Assembly (NCBI RefSeq): GCF_032452875.1
Contig: NC_083868.1
Span: 101,738,537 to 101,802,536, forward strand
Source: Bos javanicus
Lineage: Eukaryota > Chordata > Mammalia > Artiodactyla > Bovidae
DNA length: 64,000 nt
Reading direction: 5' to 3'
Numbering within the stretch: the first letter of the stretch is position 1; each line of letters starts with the position of its first letter. The position numbers and the translations under genes were made by a program. Positions 1 through 11,761 of the stretch are shown here, one piece after another. A model generated the notes under the pieces. The model was not told where the DNA came from. It saw only the letters and a program-made list of their open reading frames with translations, and ran no database searches.

Positions 1-1053
1 CTCACTATATTCTCTTTATATTTTACTCTCTCTTCTACTATATTTTGCACCATTTGTTTCATTGTAATTCACTGTATTTTCTTTTTAGCTTATTTTTCAG
101 TTTACTGCTCTTTTTCCTGAGCTGTGTCTAATCTTCTAAACTATCCATTGAATTCTTAATTTCCTTTAATAAAACTTTCAAATCTAGAATTCCAATTGTG
201 TTCCTTTTTGAAAAATAATTCCCAGTTCTCTTCTAGAATTATTAATCTTGCTTTTTAAGTTTGTAGGTCTACTGTCTCCTCTTTTTCTCTGGTGATCTGT
301 GTTCATGTTTTATCTCCTTGCTTATCCAATTTGTTTATTGTGTACTCAATGTAGTACTTGCAAAAATGTTTGAATTAGTAATTTGAGACCTATGAAGAAA
401 TAAAATTTCTCTAGAGATATATTTTCTGCCAAGTGCCTGGGTCACTATCAAGTTTAGGATTATTACAATTTCTTGGATTGAGGTGATTTAAAATTAGAAT
501 GTAATCCTCGTTAACTTCACTTTATTTTTACTGTTTAGTGCCTTTGGAAGTTTATGCATAAAGTAAGGTTTGTTCACCTGACAATCCTCTAGATATGTCC
601 TAGACTCTTTGTCCACAGGGAAAAAAAAAATTCTAAAAGTGTGCTCTTCAACATTTTAGCCACTGTATCTGGAATCAACAAGTGCCTTTGGAATAAAAGG
701 GCTCTCAGTAGAGTGCACACATCCCTGGAACACCAACTTTCCCCAGAAGAATGCCCCTGTTCTTCCTCACTATCATGTTACTGCTTCAGTATTTTCAGAC
801 TTTCACTGGTTTGATTTTTTTTCTGTCCAAGTGCCCTATTTGCCTTCAGTATGATAGACCTCAGAAGATAAGATAATTATTACTAGATAGGAATAATTCT
901 TGTTTAATTATTACAATCCAAGCAGAAATATTTAGGTGTAATATGTTTTACTTGTCTGGTGGTGACACTCTTATAATAAATATTGCTATATTTTTTTTCT
1001 TATAAATCCCTATTTTTTTTTCCTGAAAACAATTTTAATATCTCCATTTAAAG
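1..1053. other. AT-rich intergenic DNA, possible old L1 in first 300 bases
   Basis: No gene is visible. Bases 1-310 resemble the minus strand of an old mammalian L1 3' region (runs like 'ccattgaattcttaatttc' and 'ctagaattccaattgtg'), but divergence is high and the assignment is tentative. The rest up to 1053 shows only T-rich and A-rich runs and no recognisable repeat. Confidence 0.35.
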
Positions 1054-1063
1054 TAAACATTTT

Positions 1064-1291
1064 TTTTAATTTTATTTTTAAACTTTACAATATTGTATTA
1101 GTTTTGCCAAATATCGAAATGAATCCGCCACAGGTATACCTGTGTTCCCTATTCTGAACCCTCCTCCCTCCTCCCTCCCCATACCCTCCCTCTGGGTCGT
1201 CCCAGTGCACCAGCCCCAAGCATCCAGTATCCTGCATCGAACCTGGACTAGCAACTCCTCCATCCATGGGATTTCCCAGGCAAGAGTACTG
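1064..1291 (-). mobile_element. Chimeric retro-insertion: bovine L1 3' end joined to a BovA piece
   Basis: On the minus strand the insertion starts with about 35 bases of BovA-type sequence (1255-1291, reading 'ccatgggatttcccagg' on the plus strand). It runs directly into the 3' UTR of a bovine-type L1 and ends in an A-rich tail (T-rich at 1060-1080 on plus). The flanks share taaacatttt (1054-1063 and 1296-1305), extendable to aag(t)taaacatttt with one indel. That is the TSD of one insertion spanning both parts. A template switch during reverse transcription is the simplest inference. Confidence 0.75.
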
Positions 1292-1305
1292 AAGTTAAAC
1301 ATTTT

Positions 1306-2490
1306 GCTTTATCTTCAAAGAGTAATTTTTACTGTACCTCCTGTGATGAAGGGATGGAATTACCTGTTAGAGACATCTTCTGTTTATTTCTACCTCATAT
1401 GCCTTCCCTAATGAATATCCACTACTATGAACTTTCTTTCCATCCATTTTGAGTTTTGAGTGTTAGCTCCTCCTGCTTTCTCTTCATATAGAGCTTAGGT
1501 GTTTGCTTCTCCTAAACATTGTGGTTAACCATGTGCCTCCCATCCTGACTGGGGAGTGGGGGTGAGGGAAGTTGGGCTGGATAACAGCTCTGCCTAAGGA
1601 GGAGCTAAGCAGGCCCTGCGGTTAGAGGAAGGCCAGGGGAACAGCTTTGTGCTCTGGTTTCCTCTCAGAGAATAGGAGAGAGCAGTTAGCCCTCTCTGCT
1701 ACTTGTATTTGTTAATATTAAAAAAACAGAGAGAGGGGTAAAAAAAAAATTGTGGTTGAAAAATAATGGAGGAAAAAATTTCTAAAACACAGAAATATTT
1801 TTCATTATATGCAATATATACTTTTAAGAATTGATATTTTGCATAAGTAATTTATAGAAAAACTTAATAAGCTAATAAGCTTATAATTAACATAATTTTT
1901 ATGCACTTGAAACAATCAAAAGATTTATTTTGTAATACATGGAAACATCACTACTCTTCAAAGTTTCTTATACTGCAAAATTCTTTGGAGGGACTTGAAA
2001 ATTTTTAAGATCACTTTCTGTTCTAAATGTTTAGGACTCCATTACTTGCTTTACTTTAAGTCCAGTTTTCTAGTAAGACTAAATTTTATAGTAAGACAAG
2101 TTTTTCTAATAAATTCTCCTTTTGGATGCATGAATTATGATTATAAAAGTATTCTGTGAGGGATAAATTTATGTTCAAAAAGTTAAAGTTTCATCACATT
2201 TCTTAGAAACCCCTTATACTCCAGAAATTATATATAACTTTTAAAAATTATATAATTGTGCCTCAATGTTTCAAACCATTTTATTATTAAATGTAACTGC
2301 ATTTTTTTCTTTGCTATGTTAAAATGATGAAATAATTTCTTCTCGCTTCTACAGAAATTTTAAATATAATACTTTCATTTACTTTCCTCAAGAAAAGAAG
2401 AACAGATTTTAGGGTTTTTGATGTTTCCAAATCTGAATTAATAGACCAAAAGTGTCTTTTTAAAAAATTAGAAGGAAAAAGTAATTAGAA
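1306..2490. other. Intergenic DNA with no recognised feature
   Basis: No gene or confident repeat is seen. A slightly GC-richer patch lies at about 1530-1690, followed by AT-rich DNA. Open frames are short and lack any recognisable domain. Confidence 0.5.
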
Positions 2491-2497
2491 GAGGTAC

Positions 2498-3015
2498 TGT
2501 AACAACAACAACAACAAAAATCTGACTCCATATTATACCTATTCCTTTAGCTCTTAACTTTCCTGCTGTGTTCTGTATTCTATCACATTGGTTCTGGACC
2601 TTGGTAAAGGAATGCTGCCTACAGCCTGAAATACACATAATGAGATCTGCCTCCCAGGCTTGACCTTTAAAGATATTATGCTTTTCACCCATATAGGGAT
2701 AAAAAAAATTGCAGAACAGACAATAACATTTGTCTTGTTGAAGGATTAGGGGAACATGGTGACCAGACCTACATGGACAACTGCAAGAACAAAGGATCAT
2801 CACATCTCCTCCAGGTTCTGGCCAGCACCGAGAAGTTTACAACAACCAGCAACATTCCCTTCCCTTTTAGTATAAAAGGAGCCTCAATTCTAACTCCAGT
2901 AAGATGGTTCTTTAGGACACTAGTCTGCCATCTCCTTGGTCTAGTGGCTTTGCAAGTAAAGCTGCTATTCCGTGCACTAGCACCTCATCTCTTGATTTGT
3001 TAGTCTGTTGTGCAG
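2498..3015 (+). mobile_element. Putative ERV LTR (class uncertain)
   Basis: The stretch has LTR-like layout: a TG start near an (AAC)n run, a TATA box (tataaaagg, 2871-2879) and, about 75 bases downstream, a degenerate polyadenylation motif (agtaaa near 2955) ahead of a T/C-rich end. I do not recognise the family with certainty; an ERV1-type LTR is my best guess. No coding internal region is adjacent and no TSD could be fixed. Confidence 0.45.
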
Positions 3016-3182
3016 GGAGCAGTATGAGGTTGGACTTGGAAACAGTGAGAGATATGGTTCTTCTGGGAAGCAAAAGGAAGGAATAATTTTACCTAGGAGG
3101 GAAGGAGATAATCCTGGTTACTCATAGCCTGAAAAGAGTCAGATGAGTGGATCAAGTAGAGCCACTATGAAAAGACTTATGG

Positions 3183-3251
3183 CAAAACCAATACAATATT
3201 GTAAAGTAATTAACCTCCAATTAAAATAAATAAATTTATATATAAAAAAAA
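3183..3251 (+). mobile_element. Very short 5'-truncated bovine L1 3' end with TSD
   Basis: Only about 69 bases of L1 3' terminus plus an A-rich tail were inserted. The 14-base sequence gaaaagacttatgg flanks it exactly (3169-3182 and 3252-3265), as expected of an L1 target-primed insertion. The perfect TSD suggests a fairly recent event. Confidence 0.9.
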
Positions 3252-3265
3252 GAAAAGACTTATGG

Positions 3266-3798
3266 GCAAGCTCTGGAGTCCTACTGGAATGGAAGCAAGG
3301 CCTAAATGGTCTAAATGTCTCAGTCCTGAAGATTATTATCATCTCTAACTGATCATTATCAAGACCCATTTAATAAAAAATCCACTTATTGTAGCATATT
3401 TTCCAAATTACTTTAATAATATATTCACTGAGTAAATTTTGAATGTACAAATTAAATCAGAATACTGGAACTTTCAAGATTATTGCCTAGATATCATATA
3501 TAATAGATATTTATTCAGCAGATTATTACTTTTTCAAAGAACAATTAAGCTCATGATCTTATTTATTCTCCATAATAGAAACTGACAGTGAGGTACAATT
3601 GAAAAATTGTGGCCTGTGACTCAAGAATCTAAGACCCACTTGGCTTTGCTTCCAAAGTTATTTCACTGTGAAAAGTCACTTAATTTTAGTATGCATCAAG
3701 AGTTGAAATGTAGTTCTATTTTTTTTATGTTTAATGTTAAATCATTTATTTAATAACAAAACATCATTTTCCTTAATCTATTAAGCATTTGTTGTTGT
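3266..3798. other. Intergenic DNA with no recognised feature
   Basis: AT-rich sequence without convincing genes. A weak MIR-like look around 3560-3690 is too diverged to call. Confidence 0.4.
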
Positions 3799-3799
3799 T

Positions 3800-4056
3800 G
3801 CTGAAGCTCTAATACTTTGTGCACCTTATGCAAAAAGCCAATTTATTGGAAAAGACCTTGATGCTGGGAAAGATTGAAGGCAAACAGAGAAGAGGGCAGC
3901 AGAGGATAAAATGGTTAGATAAACATCACTGAATCAATGGACATGAGTTTGAGCAAACTCCAAGGATAGTGAAGGACAGGGAAGCCTAGTGTGATGCAGT
4001 CTGTGGGGTCACAAAGAGTCAGACATGACTTAGCAACTGAATAACAACAACAACAA
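3800..4056 (+). mobile_element. BovB LINE 3' end, old copy
   Basis: The last ~260 bases of BovB are recognisable (gctgaagctctaatac..., then the aagagtcagacatgac motif), ending in an (AAC)n tail at 4045-4056. Divergence from the younger BovB copies in this window is high, so this is an old insertion with no coding potential. Confidence 0.85.
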
Positions 4057-4067
4057 AGTATTCCACA

Positions 4068-4091
4068 ACATATATATATATATATATATAT
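4068..4091. repeat. (AT)n microsatellite
   Basis: About 12 uninterrupted TA units lie immediately after the BovB tail. Confidence 0.95.
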
Positions 4092-4940
4092 TCCAAATGG
4101 CTACTTTATATATATCCATGGATAGGTCCTGTAATCACATGGACTCTGCGCTCTTTCACCTCCAGATTCAACTTCCCACAGGGATGTCTGTTGCTAAGAA
4201 TACTTTGCTTGAAAACTGGAGGCAGGTTTAACTTATCTGTGGTTGAAGTTTCTCTACAAGGCATAGGCATCACTTTTACAAATCTCTGTTGCTGCCACCA
4301 GTGCTGTCACCTTTGCTGGCCATTATTGCTTCCTCTTTCTCTGCCAGGAACTTCCATCGCTGCTGAAAGGGATATCTGAGAACCAATGAGGATCTTGTAG
4401 AAGAAGAACAAAGCTATTAGTTCAGGCCTTTTATTAAAATATGGAAACATGGTAAAAACTCACGACTGTTTTATGAACAGCAAGAGGCATAACAATTTTG
4501 TAAGAATATTGAGGATGGCCAGGCAAAGTTGTTTTTTCAGAGAAGTTCCACTGTTCAAATTCTTGAAAGCTATGAAGAAACTGATTTTCTGTTAATCATG
4601 GGACAAGATGCAAGGATGATGGGACTGAATCCATGGCCAACTGGTTTTAGGTATGGGGAGGGACAGCTGGGAGCTAAACTCTTGCTAGTGTAGGTCAAAA
4701 TTTTTATTTCTTTAGCATCTTTGACACTGAATCCAGTGGGTTCTTATTGGACATATGTTCAATGCAAAAGTGAAGAATGCTTTTCTCACTTTTTCTCTGT
4801 TTTATCACAGGATTTTTATAATGTCTTATAGCTTACATTTCTGAAACTCCCCAGAGGAATTAGACAGAATATGGGCATCTAGGTCAGGGGCTACTTTTCT
4901 ATAAGTATAACATTGTACTTAGAATCAGCCTTCCTATTTT
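4092..4940. other. Intergenic DNA with no recognised feature
   Basis: No gene or confident repeat was recognised. A 62-codon open frame at 4191-4379 has no recognisable motif. Confidence 0.4.
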
Positions 4941-5320
4941 GAGCTGAATTGTATCTTTCCAAAACTTATATGTTGAACCTCTAAATCCCCAGTCCTTCAG
5001 ATGTGGCTGTAATCAGAAATGGAGCCTTTAAAGAGGTTTATTAATTAAAATGAGGTCATTAGAGTGATCTCTATTCGAGTATGATGGAAATTCTTATAAG
5101 AAAAGGAAATTTGGAGACAGACATGTAAAGAGGGATGACTACATGAAGACACAAGGAGATGGCCATCTACAAGCCAAAGAGAGAGGCCTTAGAAGGCATT
5201 AACTTTTCAGGCAGCTTGATCTCAAATTTCCAGCCTCTAGACCTGAAAAAAACTAAATTTCTGTTGTATAAGCCATTCAGTCTGTTTTATTTTGCTATGG
5301 TACCCTTAGCAAATCAATAC
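4941..5320 (+). mobile_element. MLT1-type MaLR solo LTR
   Basis: The order of motifs is that of MLT1 LTRs: 'aacttatatgttgaacc' near the start, 'gaggtcattagagtg' in the middle, 'gaagacacaaggagatggcc', then 'taaatttctgttgtataagcc' and 'ttgctatggtacccttagc' at the end. It is an ancient eutherian element with no internal region beside it. The 87-codon frame at 5159-5422 overlapping it is fortuitous. Confidence 0.8.
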
Positions 5321-6312
5321 ATCTTCCTTCTGCAAACTAGAGTTTTGTTAATAGAGGAGGTCCCCCTCCAAAGCCTCTCCAGTACTCTACCCTGTGAATT
5401 TCCTACATATACAGAGGCCTGAAGCCCAGCTTTAGATGCAGCTTAAGCTTGAGGAGCCACACACTCTCTCTTGTCAACTCAAACACTCGTACTTTTACTG
5501 AATGCCACATCATTACTGTTGGGCCCATCATTATGACAGATGCTCCTTTGAGATGGTAAGAATTACTTTGCTATAAATCAGTTACAATTTAGGTTCACAG
5601 ACTTGAACTAATACAAAGGACAAACTCCACTTGAATGAGAGAGTAATGCATTTGTTGAATCACCTCCACTTAGTAATAACAGCTTTAGGAGACTCTCCCT
5701 ATTGCTCTTTTGTTTACAAGTTTTGGTCAATACCTGAAGTAATAGTCTTATCACTAGGTTCACTTAATCACAAAAGCTTTGTGGTGTCAGAGAGAACTTT
5801 CATTTAAAAACGGAATTGACTACACAGCACACTTTAAGGTGCTTGTACTTCTAAATGAATTTGTAAACTCATCCTGATTGATGACACACTGGGAAAGATC
5901 TTGCGGGGTTGGAAAAAAAAAATTAAAAACACATAGATTGCACACTGATAAGGATGAATGCTCTTTTCTTTGCTGACTGTGATTTAAAATCTTGTTATGT
6001 TTTAGAATAATCCATTTTTCTCTCATTTTAAATTAATAAAGTATACTATAAACATTGAAGTTAAATAGAAATAAATTTAAATACTGACTTTCTTATTTAA
6101 CACTCTAAGATCCCTTTCCCCTACACACCATATAGATTAGACTCTATTATAATCTGCAAACTAGGAATGAAAAATGATGTCTATTCCACACTATTTGTTA
6201 GAATTCTTAATGCCTGGAAATTCAGAAATGTTCAATACATGTTAGTCAGCAGAGGTAAAACATTTTGTCACTGCAATAAAGTATCCATATATTGCATACT
6301 TTGAGAGGATAT
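5321..6312. other. Intergenic DNA with no recognised feature
   Basis: No gene was recognised. Short open frames (for example on the minus strand at 5820-6026) have no domain or codon signature. Confidence 0.4.
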
Positions 6313-6725
6313 GAGTTCCCTAGGATTGTCATAACAATGGACCACACACTGGATGACTTAAGACATCAGAAATTTATTCTCTCCTAATTCTAGATGCTAG
6401 AAGTCTGAATCAAGGTGTTGGTAAGATTTGTTCCTTCTTCAGGCTTTGAGGGAGAAGCTTTCTCATGCCTCTCTCCTAGCTTCTGGTAGTTATCAGTAAT
6501 CTTTGGTGTTTCTTGGTTTCTAACTGTCCCAACTCTATTTCTATCTCTGTCTTCACATGATCTTCTTATAACTATTTCAGTCACTGGATTTAGGACCCAC
6601 TCTAATCCAGTTCTGACCTCATGTTATATTAGCTAAATACATCTGCAAGCCTTATTTCCAAAGACGGTCACATTCTAAGGTTCCAGGTGGACATGAATTT
6701 TAGTGGAGGACATTCTTCAACCACA
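6313..6725 (-). mobile_element. MLT1-type LTR, first LTR of a MaLR element
   Basis: Minus-strand MLT1 LTR: begins 'ccctaggattgtcataac', with 'ggatgacttaagacatcag', 'ttcacatgatcttcttataac' and 'ttatttccaaagacggtcac' in the usual order. It pairs with the LTR at 7633-8262 in the same orientation and encloses an internal remnant. Confidence 0.8.
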
Positions 6726-7632
6726 TACAATCTGCCTTCTGCCCCCAACCCAAATTTACATCTATCCTACCTGAAAAACAAGTACCCCATTCCAGTATCT
6801 CTGAAAGTCTTAACATATTCCTGCATTAACTCTATCTCCAAAACGATCAACTCAAAAGTTCCAAATCAATCATTTAAAATCATCTAACTGAAGGACAGTT
6901 GACTCTGGATATGATCTATCCTAAGGCAAAATTCCTCTCTACCTTTGGAGTGTGTTGAACTAGAAAACAAGTTGTTTGCTTCTAAAATACACTGGTAGGT
7001 GAAGCATATAAGAGACATAATCATTCTGAAAGGGAGCACATAGAGGGAATTAAAAGATCACTGGTCTAAAGTAAGTTCATAACTCAGCAGGGCAAGTTCC
7101 ATTAGGTTTCAAGATCAGAGAATAATCCTGCTTTGCTCTCTGGGCCCCACTGGCCACAGCCTTTGAGCTACCCACAGTGTTATTTTTTCCTTCCTTTCAT
7201 TTCATTCTATTTCTATCCCTTTTCATCAAGGCTGTAAGGGTTACTGTTAGTAAGAAATTCTCAAAAACCTTGTCAGCGTTCCATGTATGTGGAGGGGATC
7301 CACACCAGTGTCCAATAATAGAAGTCTCATTTTTTCTTCTGTGAACTCCCTAGAAACACCTATAACATTCACAGTTCTACCAACATATTGATGCTAATGA
7401 AGATTCTGTTCAGCATGTATTCTCTAAGCTTTCTCTACCATCTTCTTCAGCTTCTGTCTGAACCTTCACCAGAATCAGCTTTAACATCCAAATTTCTATC
7501 ACTCTTCTCTACAAGGTAATATATGTTTTTTTCTATGAATTTCCTCTATTCATTGCCCAATTCTGAAGCCACTTCCAAAGTTTTGGGTAATAATATTTAT
7601 TATAGTAGCACCTCATTCCCTAGTACCAAAAT
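6726..7632 (-). mobile_element. MaLR internal region remnant
   Basis: About 900 bases between two like-oriented MLT1 LTRs. Motif order resembles the non-coding internal sequence of THE1/MST/MLT elements on the minus strand ('cattaactctatctcc', 'cagcagggcaagttcc', and 'ccctagtaccaaaatctg' abutting the next LTR). It is shorter than intact internal regions and has no open frame with a retroviral motif. Confidence 0.65.
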
Positions 7633-8262
7633 CTGTATTAGTTTTCTAGGGCTGTTGTAACAAAATAAGACAAAATGCTGCTGCTGCTGCTAAGTCGTTT
7701 CAGTCGTGTCCGACTCTGTGCGACCCCATGGACTGCAGCCTACCAGGCTTCTCCGTCCATGGGATTCTCCAGGCAAGAACACTGGAGTGGGTTGCTATTT
7801 CCTTCTCCATGGAAAGTGAAAGTGAAGTCACTCAGTCGTGTATGACTCTTAGCAACCCCATGGACCGCAGCCTACCAGGCTCCCCTGTCCATGGGATTTT
7901 CCGGGCAACAGTACTGGGAGTGGGGTGCCATTGCCTTCTCCCAAGACAAAATGAGTGGCTTAAAACAACATTTTTTTTTTTTCTCCTCACAGTTCTGGAC
8001 AATAGAAATCTGAATTCAAGGTATTAGGAGAGTTGATCTCTCCCGGAGATTATGGAACAGAAAAAAGTTTCACACCTTTCTCCTTGAATCTGGTGGTTGC
8101 TTGCATTCCTTGGCATTCCTTGTCTTATAGATGTGTTACTCTAATCTCTACCTCCATCCTCGCATGGCTTTCTTCCCAGTGTGTCTTCACATGATCTTCT
8201 TCTTTCCAAATAAAGCCAAATTCTGGATGGGTATGAATTTCAGGGGTGCTAGTCAACCCAGT
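7633..8262 (-). mobile_element. MLT1-type LTR, second LTR, interrupted by a Bov-A2
   Basis: The LTR starts 'ctgtattagttttctaggg' and resumes after the SINE with 'agtggcttaaaacaac', ending near 'gctagtcaaccca'. The Bov-A2 at 7678-7942 lies inside it. Together with 6313-7632 it makes an LTR-internal-LTR unit. Confidence 0.8.
7678..7942 (-). mobile_element. Bov-A2 SINE with TSD
   Basis: A dimeric BovA SINE read on the minus strand; its (AGC)n tail appears as tgctgctgctgc at the left. The TSD aagacaaaatg is perfect (7667-7677 and 7943-7953). Removing the SINE rejoins the MLT1 LTR. The 99-codon frame over it is not a gene. Confidence 0.95.
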
Positions 8263-9289
8263 GCAGGGGAAATGTAATTAGGATATGGAGCCACAGTCAA
8301 TGTAGATGAACGGAAATAACTTAATAACACATTGCTTAGGACAGTATTTACCAGTAAGAAGTGTCATTCTCTTCCTTCTACTCCCTGGACAAAGCCTATC
8401 TTTCAATACGACATGCTTTGATAGAAAAAATTTAATCTTGTTAACTGCCACTGAAAATAGTCACACATATATATTGAATAAAAACAAAGCAACAAAAAAT
8501 CAAAAGCATTTTGCTGTTTGTAATTCCAAGAGTAATAAACGTTAAGGGAATGTAAAAAGCAAAATTAACTGTAAGCTGAAATCATCACTCTATCCAATTC
8601 TTTATATTTTGCTTCAACCTTAATATAAGGTTTACATGAAAGGGAATTAATTTTACATTGCTTCGTGTTTGATTTGCCAAACTAATAATAATCCTCCTAG
8701 GGTACTGGTTGTTTGAATCCTTGACATTATGCATATTTGAGGTTTGAAGGGATGGTGAAAGCAGTGGAGAAATGTGCTGCTTCCTGTGGTGCTGGGCGGC
8801 TTTTCAAAGATGCCTCTGGCTGCTTGGCCAAGTCCTCCAGCGAGTGCCTTGACTGGGAGGAAGGGCTACAGTGGCTCCTGCCGGCCACACACCCTGCAGC
8901 TCAGTAGGGCGAAATGACTTTGAACAAACACTCAGAAGAACGGTGTGACTGAAGCAAGGAATACTGTGGTGGATAGAACAGTGAAGATGAAAGTAAAATG
9001 AAGCTGAATAAGCAGACAAGCATGGGGGAACTGATGAAATATTCAAATGCCACCTGTTTCCTATCACTCCCACTGCTAGCCATTCCTTGCTCAGCAAAGG
9101 GGAGTTATTTAGAAACACTTGTTTAGTCCTCAGTCCTGTGCATTTGGGCTGGAAGCAAGAATATCCTTAAGTTTGCCTGTTGCTTCTTTTGCTTAGGAGA
9201 CCATTTTTATTATTTGTATTAAAACTGCATTAACATCTGAGGACTTGGCCCCAAGAATGAGCTCCTAGGTAATTCTGATACACATCTTT
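8263..9289. other. Intergenic DNA; GC-richer patch at 8780-8920
   Basis: No repeat was recognised. 8780-8920 is more GC-rich than its surroundings, with scattered CpG. A 104-codon minus-strand frame (8804-9118) covers it but has no recognisable domain; without conservation data I do not call it a gene. Confidence 0.35.
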
Positions 9290-9618
9290 GGGCTTCCCAG
9301 GTATGAACTTGTAAAGAATCCACCTGAAATTCAGGAGACCTCGGTTCAATCCCGAGTCAGGAAGATTCTCTGGAGAAGGGATAGACTACCCACTCCAAAA
9401 TTCTTGGGCTTCCCTAGTGGGTCAGACTGTAAAGAATCCACTTGCAATGCAGGAGACCTGGGTTTGATTCCTGGGTTGGGAAGATCCCCTGGAGAAGGGC
9501 ATGGTAATCCACTCTAGTATTCTTGCCTGGAGGGCCCTATGGACAGAGGAGCCTGGCGGGCTACAGGCCACAGGGTCGCAAAGAGTCGTACATGACTGAG
9601 CGACTAAGCACAGCACAG
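9290..9618 (+). mobile_element. Bov-tA SINE with a doubled tRNA-like head
   Basis: A first tRNA-like unit (9290-9405) is followed by a second full Bov-tA unit from about 9406 ('gggcttccctagtgg'), then the BovA body and a gcacagcacag tail. Doubled heads of this kind are a known Bov-tA subtype, and the copy at 27335-27640 has the same design. Confidence 0.85.
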
Positions 9619-9740
9619 TAGGGGTTTCAGATATGCTCACAAGCAGTCTTGACAACTTCAAGGTGAATTCACTTATTATGTTCCTGCTGGGACTTGTCTT
9701 TTGTTGTGTGCATCAATAAGTTTTTTGCTGCCTGCTTTCA

Positions 9741-9958
9741 GGATTCCCAGGTGGCACTAGTGGTCAATAACCTGCCTGCCAATGCAGGAGACACAGAGAC
9801 ACAGGTTTGATCTTCTGGTCAGGAAGTTCCATTGGAGGAAAATATGGCAACCCACTCCAGTATTCTTGGCTCGAGAATCCTGTGGACTGAGGAGACTGGA
9901 GGACTACAGTCCGTAGGGTCTCAAAGAGTTGGACGTGACTGAAGCGACTTGGCACTCA
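9741..9958 (+). mobile_element. Bov-tA SINE
   Basis: tRNA-like head with an A-box-like 'ggtcaataacctgcc' and the B-box-like 'aggtttgatcttctgg', followed by the BovA body ending 'gactgaagcgacttgg'. Moderately diverged. Confidence 0.85.
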
Positions 9959-11748
9959 TGCTGCCAGTCCATCAGCCTCCACTGGACACCATCGCTGTTG
10001 CCATAGAGTACTGCCACCCTGATGCAAATAACTGGACAAAAGGAGATTCCTTTCTTTAAACTCAAAATGCCTGTGCCCACTGTCCACCAAACTGAAGTGA
10101 AAAAGAGAGAGAGAGAGATCTCCCTATTTGCTTTTGAATTTATTACATTGGTTCTAAAGCAATATTTCCCAATATTCTAATATCTTACAGAGTTTTTAAT
10201 TAAACAAGCTTCCTTTTTTAATTTCTTTGGGGTGAAGACAGAGTTGGTATATAATCAATACAATTTTTAGACAAAATGCAAGAGTTTTCAGTGCAAAGTA
10301 TTGCTTCCCCTAAACTATTTTAACTTTGGTGGCAATAGTTTTTACACAGTATTTTGAATGATATTCTATATTTTTCCCACTAAAATCACAGCAAAAAAGT
10401 CATATTTCTGTGCAATAATTTTTTAAAATGTTAATATAACTTGGGCATTAGTACATACCTAATTGTTTATGGTAGCCACTTTCCAAAGGTCATTTTTTAT
10501 TAAAAATGGATTTTATAGTTTTTTAAATTCTTTGCTATTTCCAGAAATAGCTAAAATTAAAATCCTTATATACTATATTTTTACACTTATGGGAATCTAT
10601 CTGGAGGATAAATTCCTGGAAGTAGAATTCCTTGATCAAAGCACATGTGCATTTTTAATTTTAATAAATATTGCCATGTTGTACTCCACAGGAAGCTATA
10701 CCCAAATAAGCTCTACAAAAATGTTTCCCCATGTCTATACTACTTTTTGATCCTTGACAATCTGAAAGGTGAAAAATTGAATTTATTTATAGTTTTAATA
10801 GCATTTGTGGTAAAATAATTGATATTGAGCTTATTTTCTGGTATTTAAAAGCCATTTAATTTGATGTGAACATTTTTCATGTATGTAATCTTTTTTCTTA
10901 TTAATTTATAAGGATTTAAAAACATTTAGGTAAATAGCATTTTGCCTATGATAAACATTCAAAACTTTTTCCTATTTTACAATTTTTCATTTGATTTTGT
11001 ATTTCATTTTCCATATTAAGTTTTCAAATGACTATGGATTGTCAACTCTCCACAATGGACTAACAGAAAAACTTCTTGATCAACAAAGCTTAACTTAATA
11101 ACCTTACTATATAAGAGGAGAAAACATTACCTTGAGAGAATCTTAGTAATGTCTCAAAAGGAGGTTGTTAGGAAATAGTATTCATAGGGTTTATGGACCT
11201 ATATTCAAATGGTTTAAGGTGTGTCTTTCAAGGTGAAGAATTGGTTGGAACTGCACAAAGTTCATGATGAAATGATGTAGGTCAGCAAAGCAAGGCTACT
11301 TAAACAATACTTGGTGAGCAAATTATTGTACTGATAAGTAGACTGTTCATCCAGGTGAGCAAACTGTGTGCCCACAAGAATTGATTTGCAAGAATTTTCT
11401 AAAGCAAACAGTAAAGTCATTTATTGATTTTTAGTTTTATCTTCCTGGGCAAGAATTTCATGGATCAAACAGTTAAATTATGTGGGCACACATGGTCTCA
11501 TTTCTCAATCCTAAAGATTAGTTGTATTGATGCAGGTGGCCTCAATTTTTACAATTTTTATTTAATATTTTTAGAGGCCTTTAATATTTTAAAATTATTT
11601 TTATAATGATTTTGTAGTTTCCTCTTCTCCTTCTGCACCACTTCATTAATCTTCCTAATTTAATTATGTTTTCCATTTGGAATTGATAATAAGAAATGAG
11701 GTTGTGATACATTTTTTTTTTTTTTTTATTGTGCCTATTTGATTGCCC
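9959..11748. other. Intergenic DNA, including old L1-like sequence at 10580-10745
   Basis: 10580-10745 resembles a minus-strand L1 3' region ('gaagtagaattccttgatc', 'gttgtactccacaggaagc'). The rest is AT-rich with no recognised gene or repeat. The 95-codon frame at 10463-10750 overlaps the L1-like part and is not a gene. Confidence 0.4.
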
Positions 11749-11761
11749 TAACACCATTGCT

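Noticed and set aside
8804..9118. 104-codon minus-strand frame over a GC-richer patch
   Set aside because: No recognisable domain, signal or splice context; a second overlapping frame exists in the same patch, so chance is likely.
9290..9480. tRNA gene candidates in Bov-tA and CHR heads (here and at about 12 other sites)
   Set aside because: A- and B-box-like motifs belong to SINE heads. They are followed by the BovA body or an A-rich tail and do not fold as a complete tRNA by eye.
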